Below, piece after piece: positions 25,671-34,164 of a stretch of DNA of 64,000 bases. Numbering within the stretch: the stretch's first letter is position 1; the number at the start of each line of letters is the position of its first letter. Location of the stretch: assembly GCF_024643285.1 (NCBI RefSeq), contig NZ_JAMSLW010000005.1, forward strand, positions 294,049-358,048, in the 5' to 3' direction. A program made the position numbers and the translations under genes. This DNA comes from Parapedobacter lycopersici (lineage in GTDB: Bacteria > Bacteroidota > Bacteroidia > Sphingobacteriales > Sphingobacteriaceae). A model generated the notes under the pieces. The model made no database searches and had not been told where the DNA came from. It was given only the letters and a program-made list of their open reading frames with translations.

Positions 25671-28600
25671 TTAAAAATTGAGGTTAACGCCAAATGTGTA
25701 AATAGCAGGGACGGGGTAGGTACCCTTATCCACGCCAAATGCGATGGCGGATCCGCCGATCTCAGGAGTGTATCCCGTATTCCGGGCAAACGTAAAGGGG
25801 TTTTGGGCATTGACAAAGAGGCGCATGCTTTTCAGCCGCAGGCGGGTGGCCAGCTCGGATGCAAACTGATAACCCAGCTGGATGTTCCGTATGCGGACGA
25901 AGCTGCCGCTTTCAATGAAATACGAAGAGATCAACCGGTTGTTCGCCCTTGCGGTATTCGCGATCGGTTCCCAATTGGAGGTTCCCTCGCCGGTCCAGCG
26001 GTCCAGCCGGTCTTCCTGGAAGTTGAACTGGGCAAACTGGTTACGGTTCCAGTCGCGGAAGATGTCATTGCCCTGCACACCCATCAGCTCAATACCCAGG
26101 TCAAACTGCCGGTAAACCACATTCAGCGCGGCGCCATAAGTAAAGTCCGGAGTCGGGTTGCCGATCAGCGTGCGATCCTGTTCATTGACTACGTTATCTC
26201 CATTGACGTCTTTGTATTTGATGTCGCCCGGGAGCACCTCATTGATGGTGTTGGTGGGCGAATTGGCGATATCCGCATCGTTCTGGTAGATGCCGTCGTG
26301 TACATAGCCATAAAAATAGCCAATCGGGAATCCAACGGCCGTTCGCGATGCATCCCGTATAATTTGATAGCCTTCGTCAACCAGGCTTTCCACGTTATTG
26401 GAAAGCGTGGTGAGATTGGCGGCCACGGTAAAAGAAAGGTCGTCGGTGAGCTGCTGGTTCCATGATGCGGCCAGTTCCACGCCGCTGTTCTTGATGGACC
26501 CCTGGTTCCGCAGGCCCGGCTTGGTGCCCAGTGCTCCGGGGACCTCCACCATGATATGGTCTGTCAGTTTGCTGTAGTATACTCCTTCCAGCGTCAGCCG
26601 GTTTTCAAAGCCTGCGAGTTCGAACCCCGCCTCCCAGGCTGTCACCGTTTCCCATTGTAAGTTAGGGTCCGGAATGTATTGTGGTTCATAGGCAGGGAAA
26701 ACATTGTCGCCGAAAACGGCCGAGCTGTTGGCCACCAGCAGCGGAAACATCGGGTATCGGTAGTCGTCACCGGTATTCTGATTGCCCAGCACACCCCAGG
26801 ACCCTTTTAGTTTGAGGTTGTCAATAAAGCTTTCCGTTCCCCAGAAGCCCTCTTCGCTGATTACCCACGCAGCACCGATGGACCCGAAATTCTGCCAGGG
26901 GTTGTTTTTGATGAACGCCGAGCTGCCATCGCGCCGGAATGAGGCATTCAGCAGGTATTTACCGCCGTAATTGTAGAGTACCCGTGCCAGGTAAGAGATG
27001 GTCCGCCGTTCCCAGGCGGTGCCGTTCCCGGTCTGTGAGTCGCTGGACCCGATGCCGACGTACCATTTATCCGGGTCGTTGGGAATCGGGTCGCCGCTGC
27101 CCTGTGTCCGCGACGCGGTGACCTGCTCATAGCGGTTACTGTAGGTGGTGTAACCCACGAGGGCGGTCAGGGAGTGCTCACCGAACGTGTTTTTATAGGT
27201 CAGCAGCCAGTCCGACTGGATCTTGGCCTCGGTGCTCTGCGCCTGATTCACCGTAGTTACCAATCCGACGCGGTCCGTTTTGTCCTCCCCTGCCAGATCG
27301 GGATTATAAAAGTTGATCAGTGGAATGTAGGAACGTTCGGGATTAAATCCATAGTCGACCAGGAATGACGTCCGGAAGGTGAAGTGCTGCAGAAAATCGA
27401 TTTCCCCGAAGATACTTCCCACGCCCCGGTACTGGTGGCGGATATTGGTGTTTTTCCGGTACTCGACATTGGTCATCGGATTGCTGATCTGCGCCCGCTG
27501 GAAATCAGGGAGTGTATGCAGTAACCCATAGGCATCATTAAATACCGGAGCGATGGGTGCGGCCCGCAGGGCACTTGCCACGGCAGCGTCCGTAAGGCTG
27601 TTGGGTGTCGGCAGGTCCGATCGGTAACCGCTGAAATTGATCCCTACCCGGAAATTTTCGGTGATGTTCAGCTGATCGTTAATGTTCAGTGTTATTTTTT
27701 CAAGCTGCTCGTGCTTGATTACCCCCTGATCGAGGGTATAGCCCAGCCCCATGTAAAACCGGTTGTTTTCGGAAGCACCGCTTACGCTGAGGTTGTTATA
27801 ATTTAATACGCCCTGCCGGAAAATCTGGTCCTGCCAGTCGGTGTTTGCTTGCCAGTTTTCGTAATCGAACGGCGGACTTCCCTGGTTGGCCAGCTGCTCG
27901 TCGTACAGTTCGTGGAATTGTGCGGCATCGGTCATCGCCATCCGGTCGGTCACGTGTTTGAGGCCGACGGTGGAATTGAAATTAAAATTGAGCTGCCCCG
28001 CCTTTGCCCGTTTGGTGGTAATTGTGATTACCCCATTTGCTCCCCGTACCCCGAATATAGCCAATGACGAGGGGTCTTTCAGAATTTCCATGGACTCGAT
28101 ATCGGCGGGATTCAGGAAATCGATGTTGTCATTCAATATCCCGTCTACCACATACAGCGGGCGCACGTTGTTGATGGAGTTGGTTCCCCGAATGCGCACA
28201 TCCGGTTCGGCTCCGGGCCTGCCGGAGTTGACCACCTGGACACCGGCCACGCGGCCCTGGAGAGACGCCACGGGGTTGGCTGAAGGTCGGTCGGCAACCT
28301 CACTGCCGCTGACCTGCGCGATGGAGCCGGTCAGGTCGCGTTTCTCCGCCGTGCCGTATCCGATAACCACTACTTCTTCCAGCGCAGTCCCTTCATCCTC
28401 CATGGTTACGTTCAGCGTGGCCTGATCATTTATGGGGACTTCCTGTGTAGCAAAACCTAAAAAGCGAAAGACCAGTGTGTCGGCGCCCGCGGCCTGGATG
28501 GTAAAATTACCCGCAGCATCCGTCTGGGTGGCGGTGGCAACACCTTTTACGGTGATGGTCACACCCGGGAGTCCCTGACCGGTGGCTCCGTCAGTGACTT

Positions 28601-28682
28601 TTCCATTCACGGAGGGTTGCTGGCCATAGGCCATCGTCCACACCCATACCGACAGCAGGCAACTGGTAAGTAGATTCTTCAT
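25671..28682 (-). CDS. SusC/RagA family TonB-dependent outer-membrane transporter
   Basis: A 1003-residue transporter. The signal peptide ends near AYGQQ, then comes a carboxypeptidase-regulatory-like beta-sandwich (about 22-105). The TonB box region is EEVVVIGYG near 112-120, followed by the plug with the SusC signature VRPLYVVDGIL near 173-183 and IEILKDPS-type MEILKDPSSLAIFGVRGANG near 198. The remainder is a 22-strand barrel ending in FGVNLNF. It imports oligosaccharide with SusD by TonB energy. It is the first gene of the glucan operon. No sigma/anti-sigma pair or hybrid two-component regulator lies beside it. Confidence 0.96.
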   Translation of the reverse strand: MKNLLTSCLLSVWVWTMAYGQQPSVNGKVTDGATGQGLPGVTITVKGVATATQTDAAGNFTIQAAGADTLVFRFLGFATQEVPINDQATLNVTMEDEGTALEEVVVIGYGTAEKRDLTGSIAQVSGSEVADRPSANPVASLQGRVAGVQVVNSGRPGAEPDVRIRGTNSINNVRPLYVVDGILNDNIDFLNPADIESMEILKDPSSLAIFGVRGANGVITITTKRAKAGQLNFNFNSTVGLKHVTDRMAMTDAAQFHELYDEQLANQGSPPFDYENWQANTDWQDQIFRQGVLNYNNLSVSGASENNRFYMGLGYTLDQGVIKHEQLEKITLNINDQLNITENFRVGINFSGYRSDLPTPNSLTDAAVASALRAAPIAPVFNDAYGLLHTLPDFQRAQISNPMTNVEYRKNTNIRHQYRGVGSIFGEIDFLQHFTFRTSFLVDYGFNPERSYIPLINFYNPDLAGEDKTDRVGLVTTVNQAQSTEAKIQSDWLLTYKNTFGEHSLTALVGYTTYSNRYEQVTASRTQGSGDPIPNDPDKWYVGIGSSDSQTGNGTAWERRTISYLARVLYNYGGKYLLNASFRRDGSSAFIKNNPWQNFGSIGAAWVISEEGFWGTESFIDNLKLKGSWGVLGNQNTGDDYRYPMFPLLVANSSAVFGDNVFPAYEPQYIPDPNLQWETVTAWEAGFELAGFENRLTLEGVYYSKLTDHIMVEVPGALGTKPGLRNQGSIKNSGVELAASWNQQLTDDLSFTVAANLTTLSNNVESLVDEGYQIIRDASRTAVGFPIGYFYGYVHDGIYQNDADIANSPTNTINEVLPGDIKYKDVNGDNVVNEQDRTLIGNPTPDFTYGAALNVVYRQFDLGIELMGVQGNDIFRDWNRNQFAQFNFQEDRLDRWTGEGTSNWEPIANTARANNRLISSYFIESGSFVRIRNIQLGYQFASELATRLRLKSMRLFVNAQNPFTFARNTGYTPEIGGSAIAFGVDKGTYPVPAIYTFGVNLNF

Positions 28683-28730
28683 ATTGACATAATAGGTTCA
28701 ACATGTTAGTTCTGTGGTAGGATGTTTTGT

Positions 28731-28791
28731 GTACAATGAACTTGTCCTAATAAGTACAATTGAACGCGGCATATGTTTTCACAACGTGAAA
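28731..28791 (-). promoter_or_regulatory. Candidate control region of the SusCD-glucanase operon
   Basis: Upstream of susC lie two direct copies of GTACAAT (28731-28737 and 28754-28760, 23 bp apart). A perfect inverted repeat TTTCAC-AAC-GTGAAA is at 28777-28791. No full TAnnTTTG promoter was found here, which suits an activated promoter. The assignment as an operator is inference. Confidence 0.35.
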
Positions 28792-28815
28792 TGTTTTATG
28801 GAAGCGTGGCGTGAA

Positions 28816-28848
28816 ATAAAAAAACCGCCCCGACGCATGTCGGGACGG
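28816..28848 (-). terminator. Intrinsic terminator of the TonB-dependent receptor gene
   Basis: On the minus strand CCGTCCCGAC and GTCGGGGCGG pair around the loop ATGC (one G-T pair) and a run of T follows. It lies 30 bp after the stop codon of the receptor gene and isolates it from the susC operon. Confidence 0.85.
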
Positions 28849-28878
28849 CGAACCACAAATTTGATATGCCCAAACACA

Positions 28879-31311
28879 CTAAGGCATACTGATACGGCTT
28901 TTTTCCTCACTTTGGGTGTCGGAATGGCGGGCGCCGTTCTTCAGATTTCCAAAGTTATAGGTGAAGGTAAGCCGCGCAACCCGTGTTTCGGGGCGTTGGT
29001 TAACCAATACATTCAGATTGGCGTAGCTGGTCTTTACGTCGTATGCGCGCGTATTGAACATATCGCTCACGGAGAGCTTTAAACTCGCTTTTTTATCTAA
29101 GAACGACTTGCTCAATCCGGCATCGACAGCCCACCGCATGCTAATGCGGTAAATGCTGTACACGAGGGCCGACTGGTAATTAACCGATGCTTCCGCGGAA
29201 AAAGACGGGGTGATGTTAAACGTATGGTTGTTGCGTACCTGTAGCGCAAATTGACCCTGCTTAAGGTAAGAGGCGCCAAGCTGCCCATCAAAACTCATAT
29301 AAAAGCCGTTGATGTTGGTACTCGTATTCCACCATTTGGCGAACTTAACGGGTATGTTCAGGTTGGTATACCACACGGCCTGTTTAGCCAGATTGTCGCG
29401 GGTCACCCAGGTCGACTTTGTTTCGTCGTCCTGCATCATGGACTCCGCAATGACGTCGTTGGTGAGGCTGTATCCCGCCGTCAGGTGGTATTTTTCCATC
29501 AGCGTATAGGAGAACTCAAATGCATGGGTGTATTCCGGCCCGAGATATGGGTTACCCTGTTCGGACGTATATTGATCCAGGAAATAAGCAAACGGATTCA
29601 GGTTCCCGTAATTGGGCCGGTTGATGCGCTTGCTGTATGAAAGACCCGCCTGATGATTGTCTGCGATCTTATAGTTTACGAAGATACTGGGAAAAAAGTC
29701 GACATAATCCCGTTGGACACGGTTTTCCAGCGTAATGGAATTGCCGTCGGACCGGGTGTATTCGCTACGCAGGCCCGCCTGGATACCCCAGTCGCCCAAC
29801 TGGGTACTGTAATTGAGGTAAGCAGCGGCTACCTGCTCTTTATAAACAAAATGATTTGTCCGTCCGGCATCGTTCTGCCAGTCGCCGCCGACCTGGTTTT
29901 CAAACACCATGTCATTGTCTGCTTCCACGTCGCTGTACTTCAGTCCGGCTTCCATCTTACTGTCTTTGCCCAACGGATGGGTATAATCCGCCTTGGCCAC
30001 CCGGATATCGACGATGGTGGGCATGTTACTGCGCGAAAGCAACGGAGATCCTTTGATCTCACCCGAGGGCAGGAAAAAGGTGTTATTATAGTTGGCCCGG
30101 TTTTCATTGTTGAAGCGGGAGATATCAACATCTGCCGTCAGCTTGCGTCCGTTGCTGTCAATGGTAAACTGGTTGTTCAGGTTGACCGCGAAGCTGGTAT
30201 AACGGCCGTCGAACAACGAGCTTGTCAGCAGCGTGGAGTCCGGTGAGGCGATGTTGGTTCCAATGGATGTGCCGCTGTTGTTATTATTGTCGCCGTTGGT
30301 TGCATAGCCGCTCAGCTGCAGGCCCAGCACGTTGCGCTCGGAGGTATTATAATCAACCCCCGCCCGGAAGGAGTGATTCCGGTTTTTGCGGTTAAATTCC
30401 GTCAATTGGTCAAAACTTGTTGCGGCTCCACCAGCCCCCACGGTACGGAAAATTCCGATGTCCTGTCCGGAAACGTTGTTCATGTAACTGTAATTGCCGA
30501 AGAGATTTACGTTGCCGGCCTTGTGGTTGATGTTGAGCGAGGTGTTTGCCTTATGCCCCCAACCGTAGCCGGTGCCCAGTGTCAGTGTGCCGTTGGTGCC
30601 GGTCATTTTATTCTTTTTCAGCACAATGTTGATCATGCCGGCCGTACCGGATGCGTCGTATTTAGCGGATGGATTTGTAATCAGTTCGATGGATTTGATG
30701 CTGTTTCCGTCGGTGCTGCGGAGCAGGTTGGCCAGTTGAGCCGCGGACAGATACGTTTGTTTGCCGTCGATCATCACGGTAACGCCCTGCTTGCCCATCA
30801 GGCTGATGTTGTCGTCTTTGTCTACCGTTACGCCGGGCGACCGTTCAAGGATGTCCATGGCGGTATTTCCTGCGGCGAGGGTGGAATTTTCCACATTGAC
30901 AACCAGCATATCCGGTTTCCGTTCCACCAGCGGACGCTGTGGCGCATCGATGGTCACCTCGCCCAGCACCTTGTTCTCGGGTTTAAGCACCAATGGTGGA
31001 AGTTCCCTGGTGTGGTCGGCGGAGGTAATGGCAACGGCGTTGCTGACCGCATCTTCATAACCCACGAGTACGGCCTTTACCCGGTAATTGCCGGGACCGA
31101 CGCCTGTGAAGGTAAACTGTCCCTGCTTATCGGGGAAAATAGTCTTCACGACGGAAGAGTCCCCGGCATCCAGTAGGTGTATTGTAGCCAGGCTAAGCAC
31201 CTGTTGCTGCTCGTCGGTTACGCTGCCGCGGATGACGGATTGCTGGGCGTTTGCCGGCGGTGTTGCGCTGAAACATGCCAGCGCTATAAAGAGGTAAATT
31301 AAGGTTTTCAT
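28879..31311 (-). CDS. TonB-dependent receptor, outer-membrane beta-barrel family
   Basis: An 810-residue outer-membrane protein. After the signal (MKTLIYLFIALACFSATPPA) comes a carboxypeptidase-regulatory-like domain (SVIRGSVTDEQQQVLSLATI, about 25-110). A plug follows with SLMGKQGVTVMIDGKQTYLS near 170-188 and NPSAKYDASGTAGMINI near 212-228. The barrel is of the OMP_b-brl_3 kind, with FLDQYTSEQGNPYLGPEYTH in the middle and a C-terminal FTYNFGNLK. The substrate is unknown; such proteins often serve peptides, siderophores or metals. It stands alone with its own terminator. Confidence 0.9.
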   Translation of the reverse strand: MKTLIYLFIALACFSATPPANAQQSVIRGSVTDEQQQVLSLATIHLLDAGDSSVVKTIFPDKQGQFTFTGVGPGNYRVKAVLVGYEDAVSNAVAITSADHTRELPPLVLKPENKVLGEVTIDAPQRPLVERKPDMLVVNVENSTLAAGNTAMDILERSPGVTVDKDDNISLMGKQGVTVMIDGKQTYLSAAQLANLLRSTDGNSIKSIELITNPSAKYDASGTAGMINIVLKKNKMTGTNGTLTLGTGYGWGHKANTSLNINHKAGNVNLFGNYSYMNNVSGQDIGIFRTVGAGGAATSFDQLTEFNRKNRNHSFRAGVDYNTSERNVLGLQLSGYATNGDNNNNSGTSIGTNIASPDSTLLTSSLFDGRYTSFAVNLNNQFTIDSNGRKLTADVDISRFNNENRANYNNTFFLPSGEIKGSPLLSRSNMPTIVDIRVAKADYTHPLGKDSKMEAGLKYSDVEADNDMVFENQVGGDWQNDAGRTNHFVYKEQVAAAYLNYSTQLGDWGIQAGLRSEYTRSDGNSITLENRVQRDYVDFFPSIFVNYKIADNHQAGLSYSKRINRPNYGNLNPFAYFLDQYTSEQGNPYLGPEYTHAFEFSYTLMEKYHLTAGYSLTNDVIAESMMQDDETKSTWVTRDNLAKQAVWYTNLNIPVKFAKWWNTSTNINGFYMSFDGQLGASYLKQGQFALQVRNNHTFNITPSFSAEASVNYQSALVYSIYRISMRWAVDAGLSKSFLDKKASLKLSVSDMFNTRAYDVKTSYANLNVLVNQRPETRVARLTFTYNFGNLKNGARHSDTQSEEKSRISMP

Positions 31312-31521
31312 TTTTTAGGAGGACAAAAGATTCCCTTTTCAAAAGACTCTTGTCTTTTAATTAATTGATAATCTGATAATTGAAAATAGTTTGTGTTACT
31401 GATGTATGTAGTGGCGCATGCGGGGCTGCCAGCTATTAGCGTGTGCTCTTGTGGTTATTTTGCTTCATGTATTTTAACGGTCTGTTTTTTATAAGACGCC
31501 CCGCACCTGCGTAAAGTTGCA

Positions 31522-33144
31522 TTATGGCGTTAAATTATTTTCAGCGGAATCTACAGGGGTGATTTCCTCGGGTTCCGGCGGAGCCGCAATGGCACATTTG
31601 AGTCCGGACTCTGTCATAATCCATTCCGTTTGATCGGGACGGTTTCCATCGGGATAACCGTAATTTTCTTCACATTGATTGAACGGAAGGTCCCAGATAT
31701 GGCGCTGCAGGTCGCGGTCGATCACGAGTTTCGTACCTACAGGAATGTTGAGGGTGAGGTGCAATTCCTGATCGCGCATCAACTCCTGGTTATCCAGGTT
31801 AAAATGGCTGTCAAACAAGAGTGTGTCACCCTGTTGCTGCAGCTGGTAGTTGATCCGTCCGGCCCGCTGGGCAGCGCGGTCATAAGTAGCGCCGTGGGCA
31901 GAATATTCATACCTGATGGATGGCCCCTGTGATGAGTCGATCTTGGCAATGTGCATATACATCCGGCTCTGGCCCTCCAGGATGTTGCGGTTGCGGTCCA
32001 TTGCCCGCTGCCGGATACTGGCAGTTCGGTCGGCCTGATTCTGTGATAGCTTAATTACCGTGAGGTCGTTCCGGGAAAGGTGATAAGCAGGCAGCAGCTC
32101 CAGTGCACGCTCTTCTACCACGGTGCTCTCTTCACGGAAGTCATTCAGTGTACGGGTGGCGTAGACGGTGGTAAATCCCACGGCAATAAGCCAGCCGGCA
32201 AGCAGGGTGAAGCCAGTATATCTTCCCATGACGCTTTTGTTGAAAAGCACACGGATGATGAGGGCTACCAAAGCCACGAACGGGATAATGGCCACGGCAA
32301 GTGCGCTTATCAGCATTGGTGTACGTAGACCGGGCTCGATAACATTGAGCGGAAACATGGCCATATCGGTGGTGCTGCCCAAGAATCCGAAGCTGGCAAA
32401 TACACTGATTAACAGCACGACTAGACCAATACATGCACCGATGATAAAGAGTACGCCGACAACCTTGGCCAGGATAATAAACGCACTTACAATGAATTTT
32501 CCTGCCGATTGGAGCCCTTTCCTAAGCCCTGCCTCGGCGCCAGTAAAATTTGAGCGGAGCCCCTCCATTTCCTCCTGAAAGCTGCGTTTAAAGTTTTGCA
32601 GGTTGGGGGCTTCACCGCGCATGGCCATGCGGTCTGCACGGGTTTTGGCCAGCGGCATGACAATCCAAAGGATGATGTAAAGCAGGAATCCGGTGCCACC
32701 GAATACAAATAGGAGTACCAGGATGAGGCGGATCCATTTGGCCTCGATACCAAAATAATGCCCAAGACCGCTGCACACGCCACCGAACACCTTGTCATCG
32801 GGGTCGCGCATGAGTTTGCGCTCACCGCTCATCGGCGGTATCTCGTAGCTGGGTTCAGTAAAAGGGGCTGTGGTTTCCTCGGTTTCGAAATCATCCACGC
32901 TGCCCATTTGCGCAGTCACCTCGTTGACATCCTGCATCGTGATGACTTCTTTTTTGCCCTGCACAATCCGCTCGTTGAACATCTCGGCAATGCGGTTTTC
33001 AATATCGCCAACGATTTCGTGGCTATCCTCGGTGTGTCCGAAGTGCTTTTTAACAGCGATCATATAAGAACGGAGCACTTCATAGGCATCCTCCTCGATG
33101 TGGAATACGATGCCGTTTATATTAATAATGATGGTTCTGTTCAT
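31522..33144 (-). CDS. PspC domain membrane protein
   Basis: A 540-residue inner-membrane protein. The N-terminal 100 residues are a cytosolic alpha/beta segment typical of Bacteroidota PspC proteins (EVLRSYMIAVKKHFGHTEDSHEIVGDIENR). The PspC domain follows near 110-170 (RDPDDKVFGGVCSGLGHYFG, then WIRLILVLLFVFGGTGFLLY). Three or four more helices span about 215-335, and a soluble periplasmic domain ends the protein. PspC is a membrane-stress sensor in Proteobacteria; here the role is inferred. The PadR gene 17 bp upstream is read with it and probably controls both. Confidence 0.9.
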   Translation of the reverse strand: MNRTIIININGIVFHIEEDAYEVLRSYMIAVKKHFGHTEDSHEIVGDIENRIAEMFNERIVQGKKEVITMQDVNEVTAQMGSVDDFETEETTAPFTEPSYEIPPMSGERKLMRDPDDKVFGGVCSGLGHYFGIEAKWIRLILVLLFVFGGTGFLLYIILWIVMPLAKTRADRMAMRGEAPNLQNFKRSFQEEMEGLRSNFTGAEAGLRKGLQSAGKFIVSAFIILAKVVGVLFIIGACIGLVVLLISVFASFGFLGSTTDMAMFPLNVIEPGLRTPMLISALAVAIIPFVALVALIIRVLFNKSVMGRYTGFTLLAGWLIAVGFTTVYATRTLNDFREESTVVEERALELLPAYHLSRNDLTVIKLSQNQADRTASIRQRAMDRNRNILEGQSRMYMHIAKIDSSQGPSIRYEYSAHGATYDRAAQRAGRINYQLQQQGDTLLFDSHFNLDNQELMRDQELHLTLNIPVGTKLVIDRDLQRHIWDLPFNQCEENYGYPDGNRPDQTEWIMTESGLKCAIAAPPEPEEITPVDSAENNLTP

Positions 33145-33161
33145 GGTGTTGTGGTTTTTCG

Positions 33162-33518
33162 TTATTTTGATGAATCTATGGTTTGCTTGTTACGGCCTTC
33201 CGTGGCCGTTTGTACGGCGAATACCAGCTCTTCCCAGGTGGTATCCAGTTTATCCAGTACCTCCAGGCCCGCTGGTGTAATCTCGTAATATTTGCGGGGC
33301 GGCCCTGAGGTAGACTCTTTCCACACATAGCTTAGCAGCTCGTTGTTCTTTAACCGGGTGAGCAGGGGATATAAGGTACCCTCTACCACCAGCAACTTCG
33401 CTTTTTTAAGCTCGCCGATGATGTCTGAGGCATAGATCTCGCCTCGCGAGATAATGGAAAGGATACAGTATTCCAGTATCCCCTTCCTCATTTGGGTTTG
33501 CGTATTATCTACTATCAT
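33162..33518 (-). CDS. PadR family transcriptional regulator
   Basis: A 118-residue winged-helix repressor. The domain starts at QMRKGILEYCILSIISRGEIYASDIIGELKKA (about 9-40), with the wing VEGTLYPLLTRLKNNELLSYVWKESTSGPPRKYYEITPAG near 45-84. PadR proteins form dimers through a C-terminal helix, present here near 90-105. It leads the operon with the PspC gene. A perfect TACTATG-N5-CATAGTA palindrome in its promoter is the obvious autoregulatory operator. Confidence 0.93.
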   Translation of the reverse strand: MIVDNTQTQMRKGILEYCILSIISRGEIYASDIIGELKKAKLLVVEGTLYPLLTRLKNNELLSYVWKESTSGPPRKYYEITPAGLEVLDKLDTTWEELVFAVQTATEGRNKQTIDSSK

Positions 33519-33532
33519 AATACAAAGATATA

Positions 33533-33563
33533 TGTTTTAGTTTGTACTATGCAATACATAGTA
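33533..33563 (-). promoter_or_regulatory. padR promoter and operator palindrome
   Basis: The minus-strand -7 box TATCTTTG is at 33533-33540, only 14 bp before the start codon, so the leader is very short. TACTATG (33545-33551) and CATAGTA (33557-33563) form a perfect inverted repeat with a 5-bp gap, covering the zone between the promoter boxes. Binding there would block transcription. Confidence 0.6.
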
Positions 33564-33681
33564 GTATATAAAAACACAATTCGTTGATTATGAGGATAAT
33601 ATTTTTTTATTCTATCTTAAGATAATGGATTTGAGCTGTCGGATTTTTAAAAGATAGCGGGGAAAGTGCAAATAGGATGAC

Positions 33682-34143
33682 CTATTCAACGGGCACGATA
33701 CGGAGCCCTACATCCGTAATTTCCGGAAGTGGGTTTTCGCGCATGTTCTGTTCGATGGTAAACACATATGCGCCTGTATCCGGAAAAAGGAAGTGACCTT
33801 TGATCAGTTGCTGGTGGGCATAGCTACTGCCCGTACCGTTACCGAGCCAGCGCCCGTCGGGTTCGGCCAGTGTCAGTTCAATGCGCTCGGTGGTATCTTT
33901 TCCGCTGGGTTGGCGGAGGTGCACCAGCATAAAAATATTGGAATACCGGTAATCCGGTGTATGTCGCAGGTTGAGGTAAATGCGATAAGGCCTGCGGGCT
34001 TCGGCAATGTGTACCGGAATAGCTACCGGGTCCTCATACCGCCATTGATGCCCGGCGATGGCGACATGCTCGTCTACTACCGCTGTGTCATTACAGGCAG
34101 AAAGAAAGGCGATAATCGCAAGAACAGGCAGTATATACTTCAT
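33682..34143 (-). CDS. gldH: Gliding motility lipoprotein GldH
   Basis: A 153-residue lipoprotein with signal MKYILPVLAIIAFLSAC (lipobox LSAC). The body shows the GldH pattern: IAGHQWRYEDPVAIPVHI near 29-46, YRIYLNLRHTPDYRYSNIFML near 54-74 and the ending ITDVGLRIVPVE. GldH is needed for gliding and linked to the type IX secretion apparatus in Flavobacterium, but it is also found in non-gliding Bacteroidota. It follows ricT by 21 bp, a conserved arrangement in the phylum. Confidence 0.85.
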   Translation of the reverse strand: MKYILPVLAIIAFLSACNDTAVVDEHVAIAGHQWRYEDPVAIPVHIAEARRPYRIYLNLRHTPDYRYSNIFMLVHLRQPSGKDTTERIELTLAEPDGRWLGNGTGSSYAHQQLIKGHFLFPDTGAYVFTIEQNMRENPLPEITDVGLRIVPVE

Positions 34144-34164
34144 CCGGAAGTGGCTAAGCGATCG

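Noticed and set aside
30373-31176. A 267-codon open frame opposite the TonB-dependent receptor
   Set aside because: It lies wholly within the receptor gene on the other strand and has no supporting start or domain.
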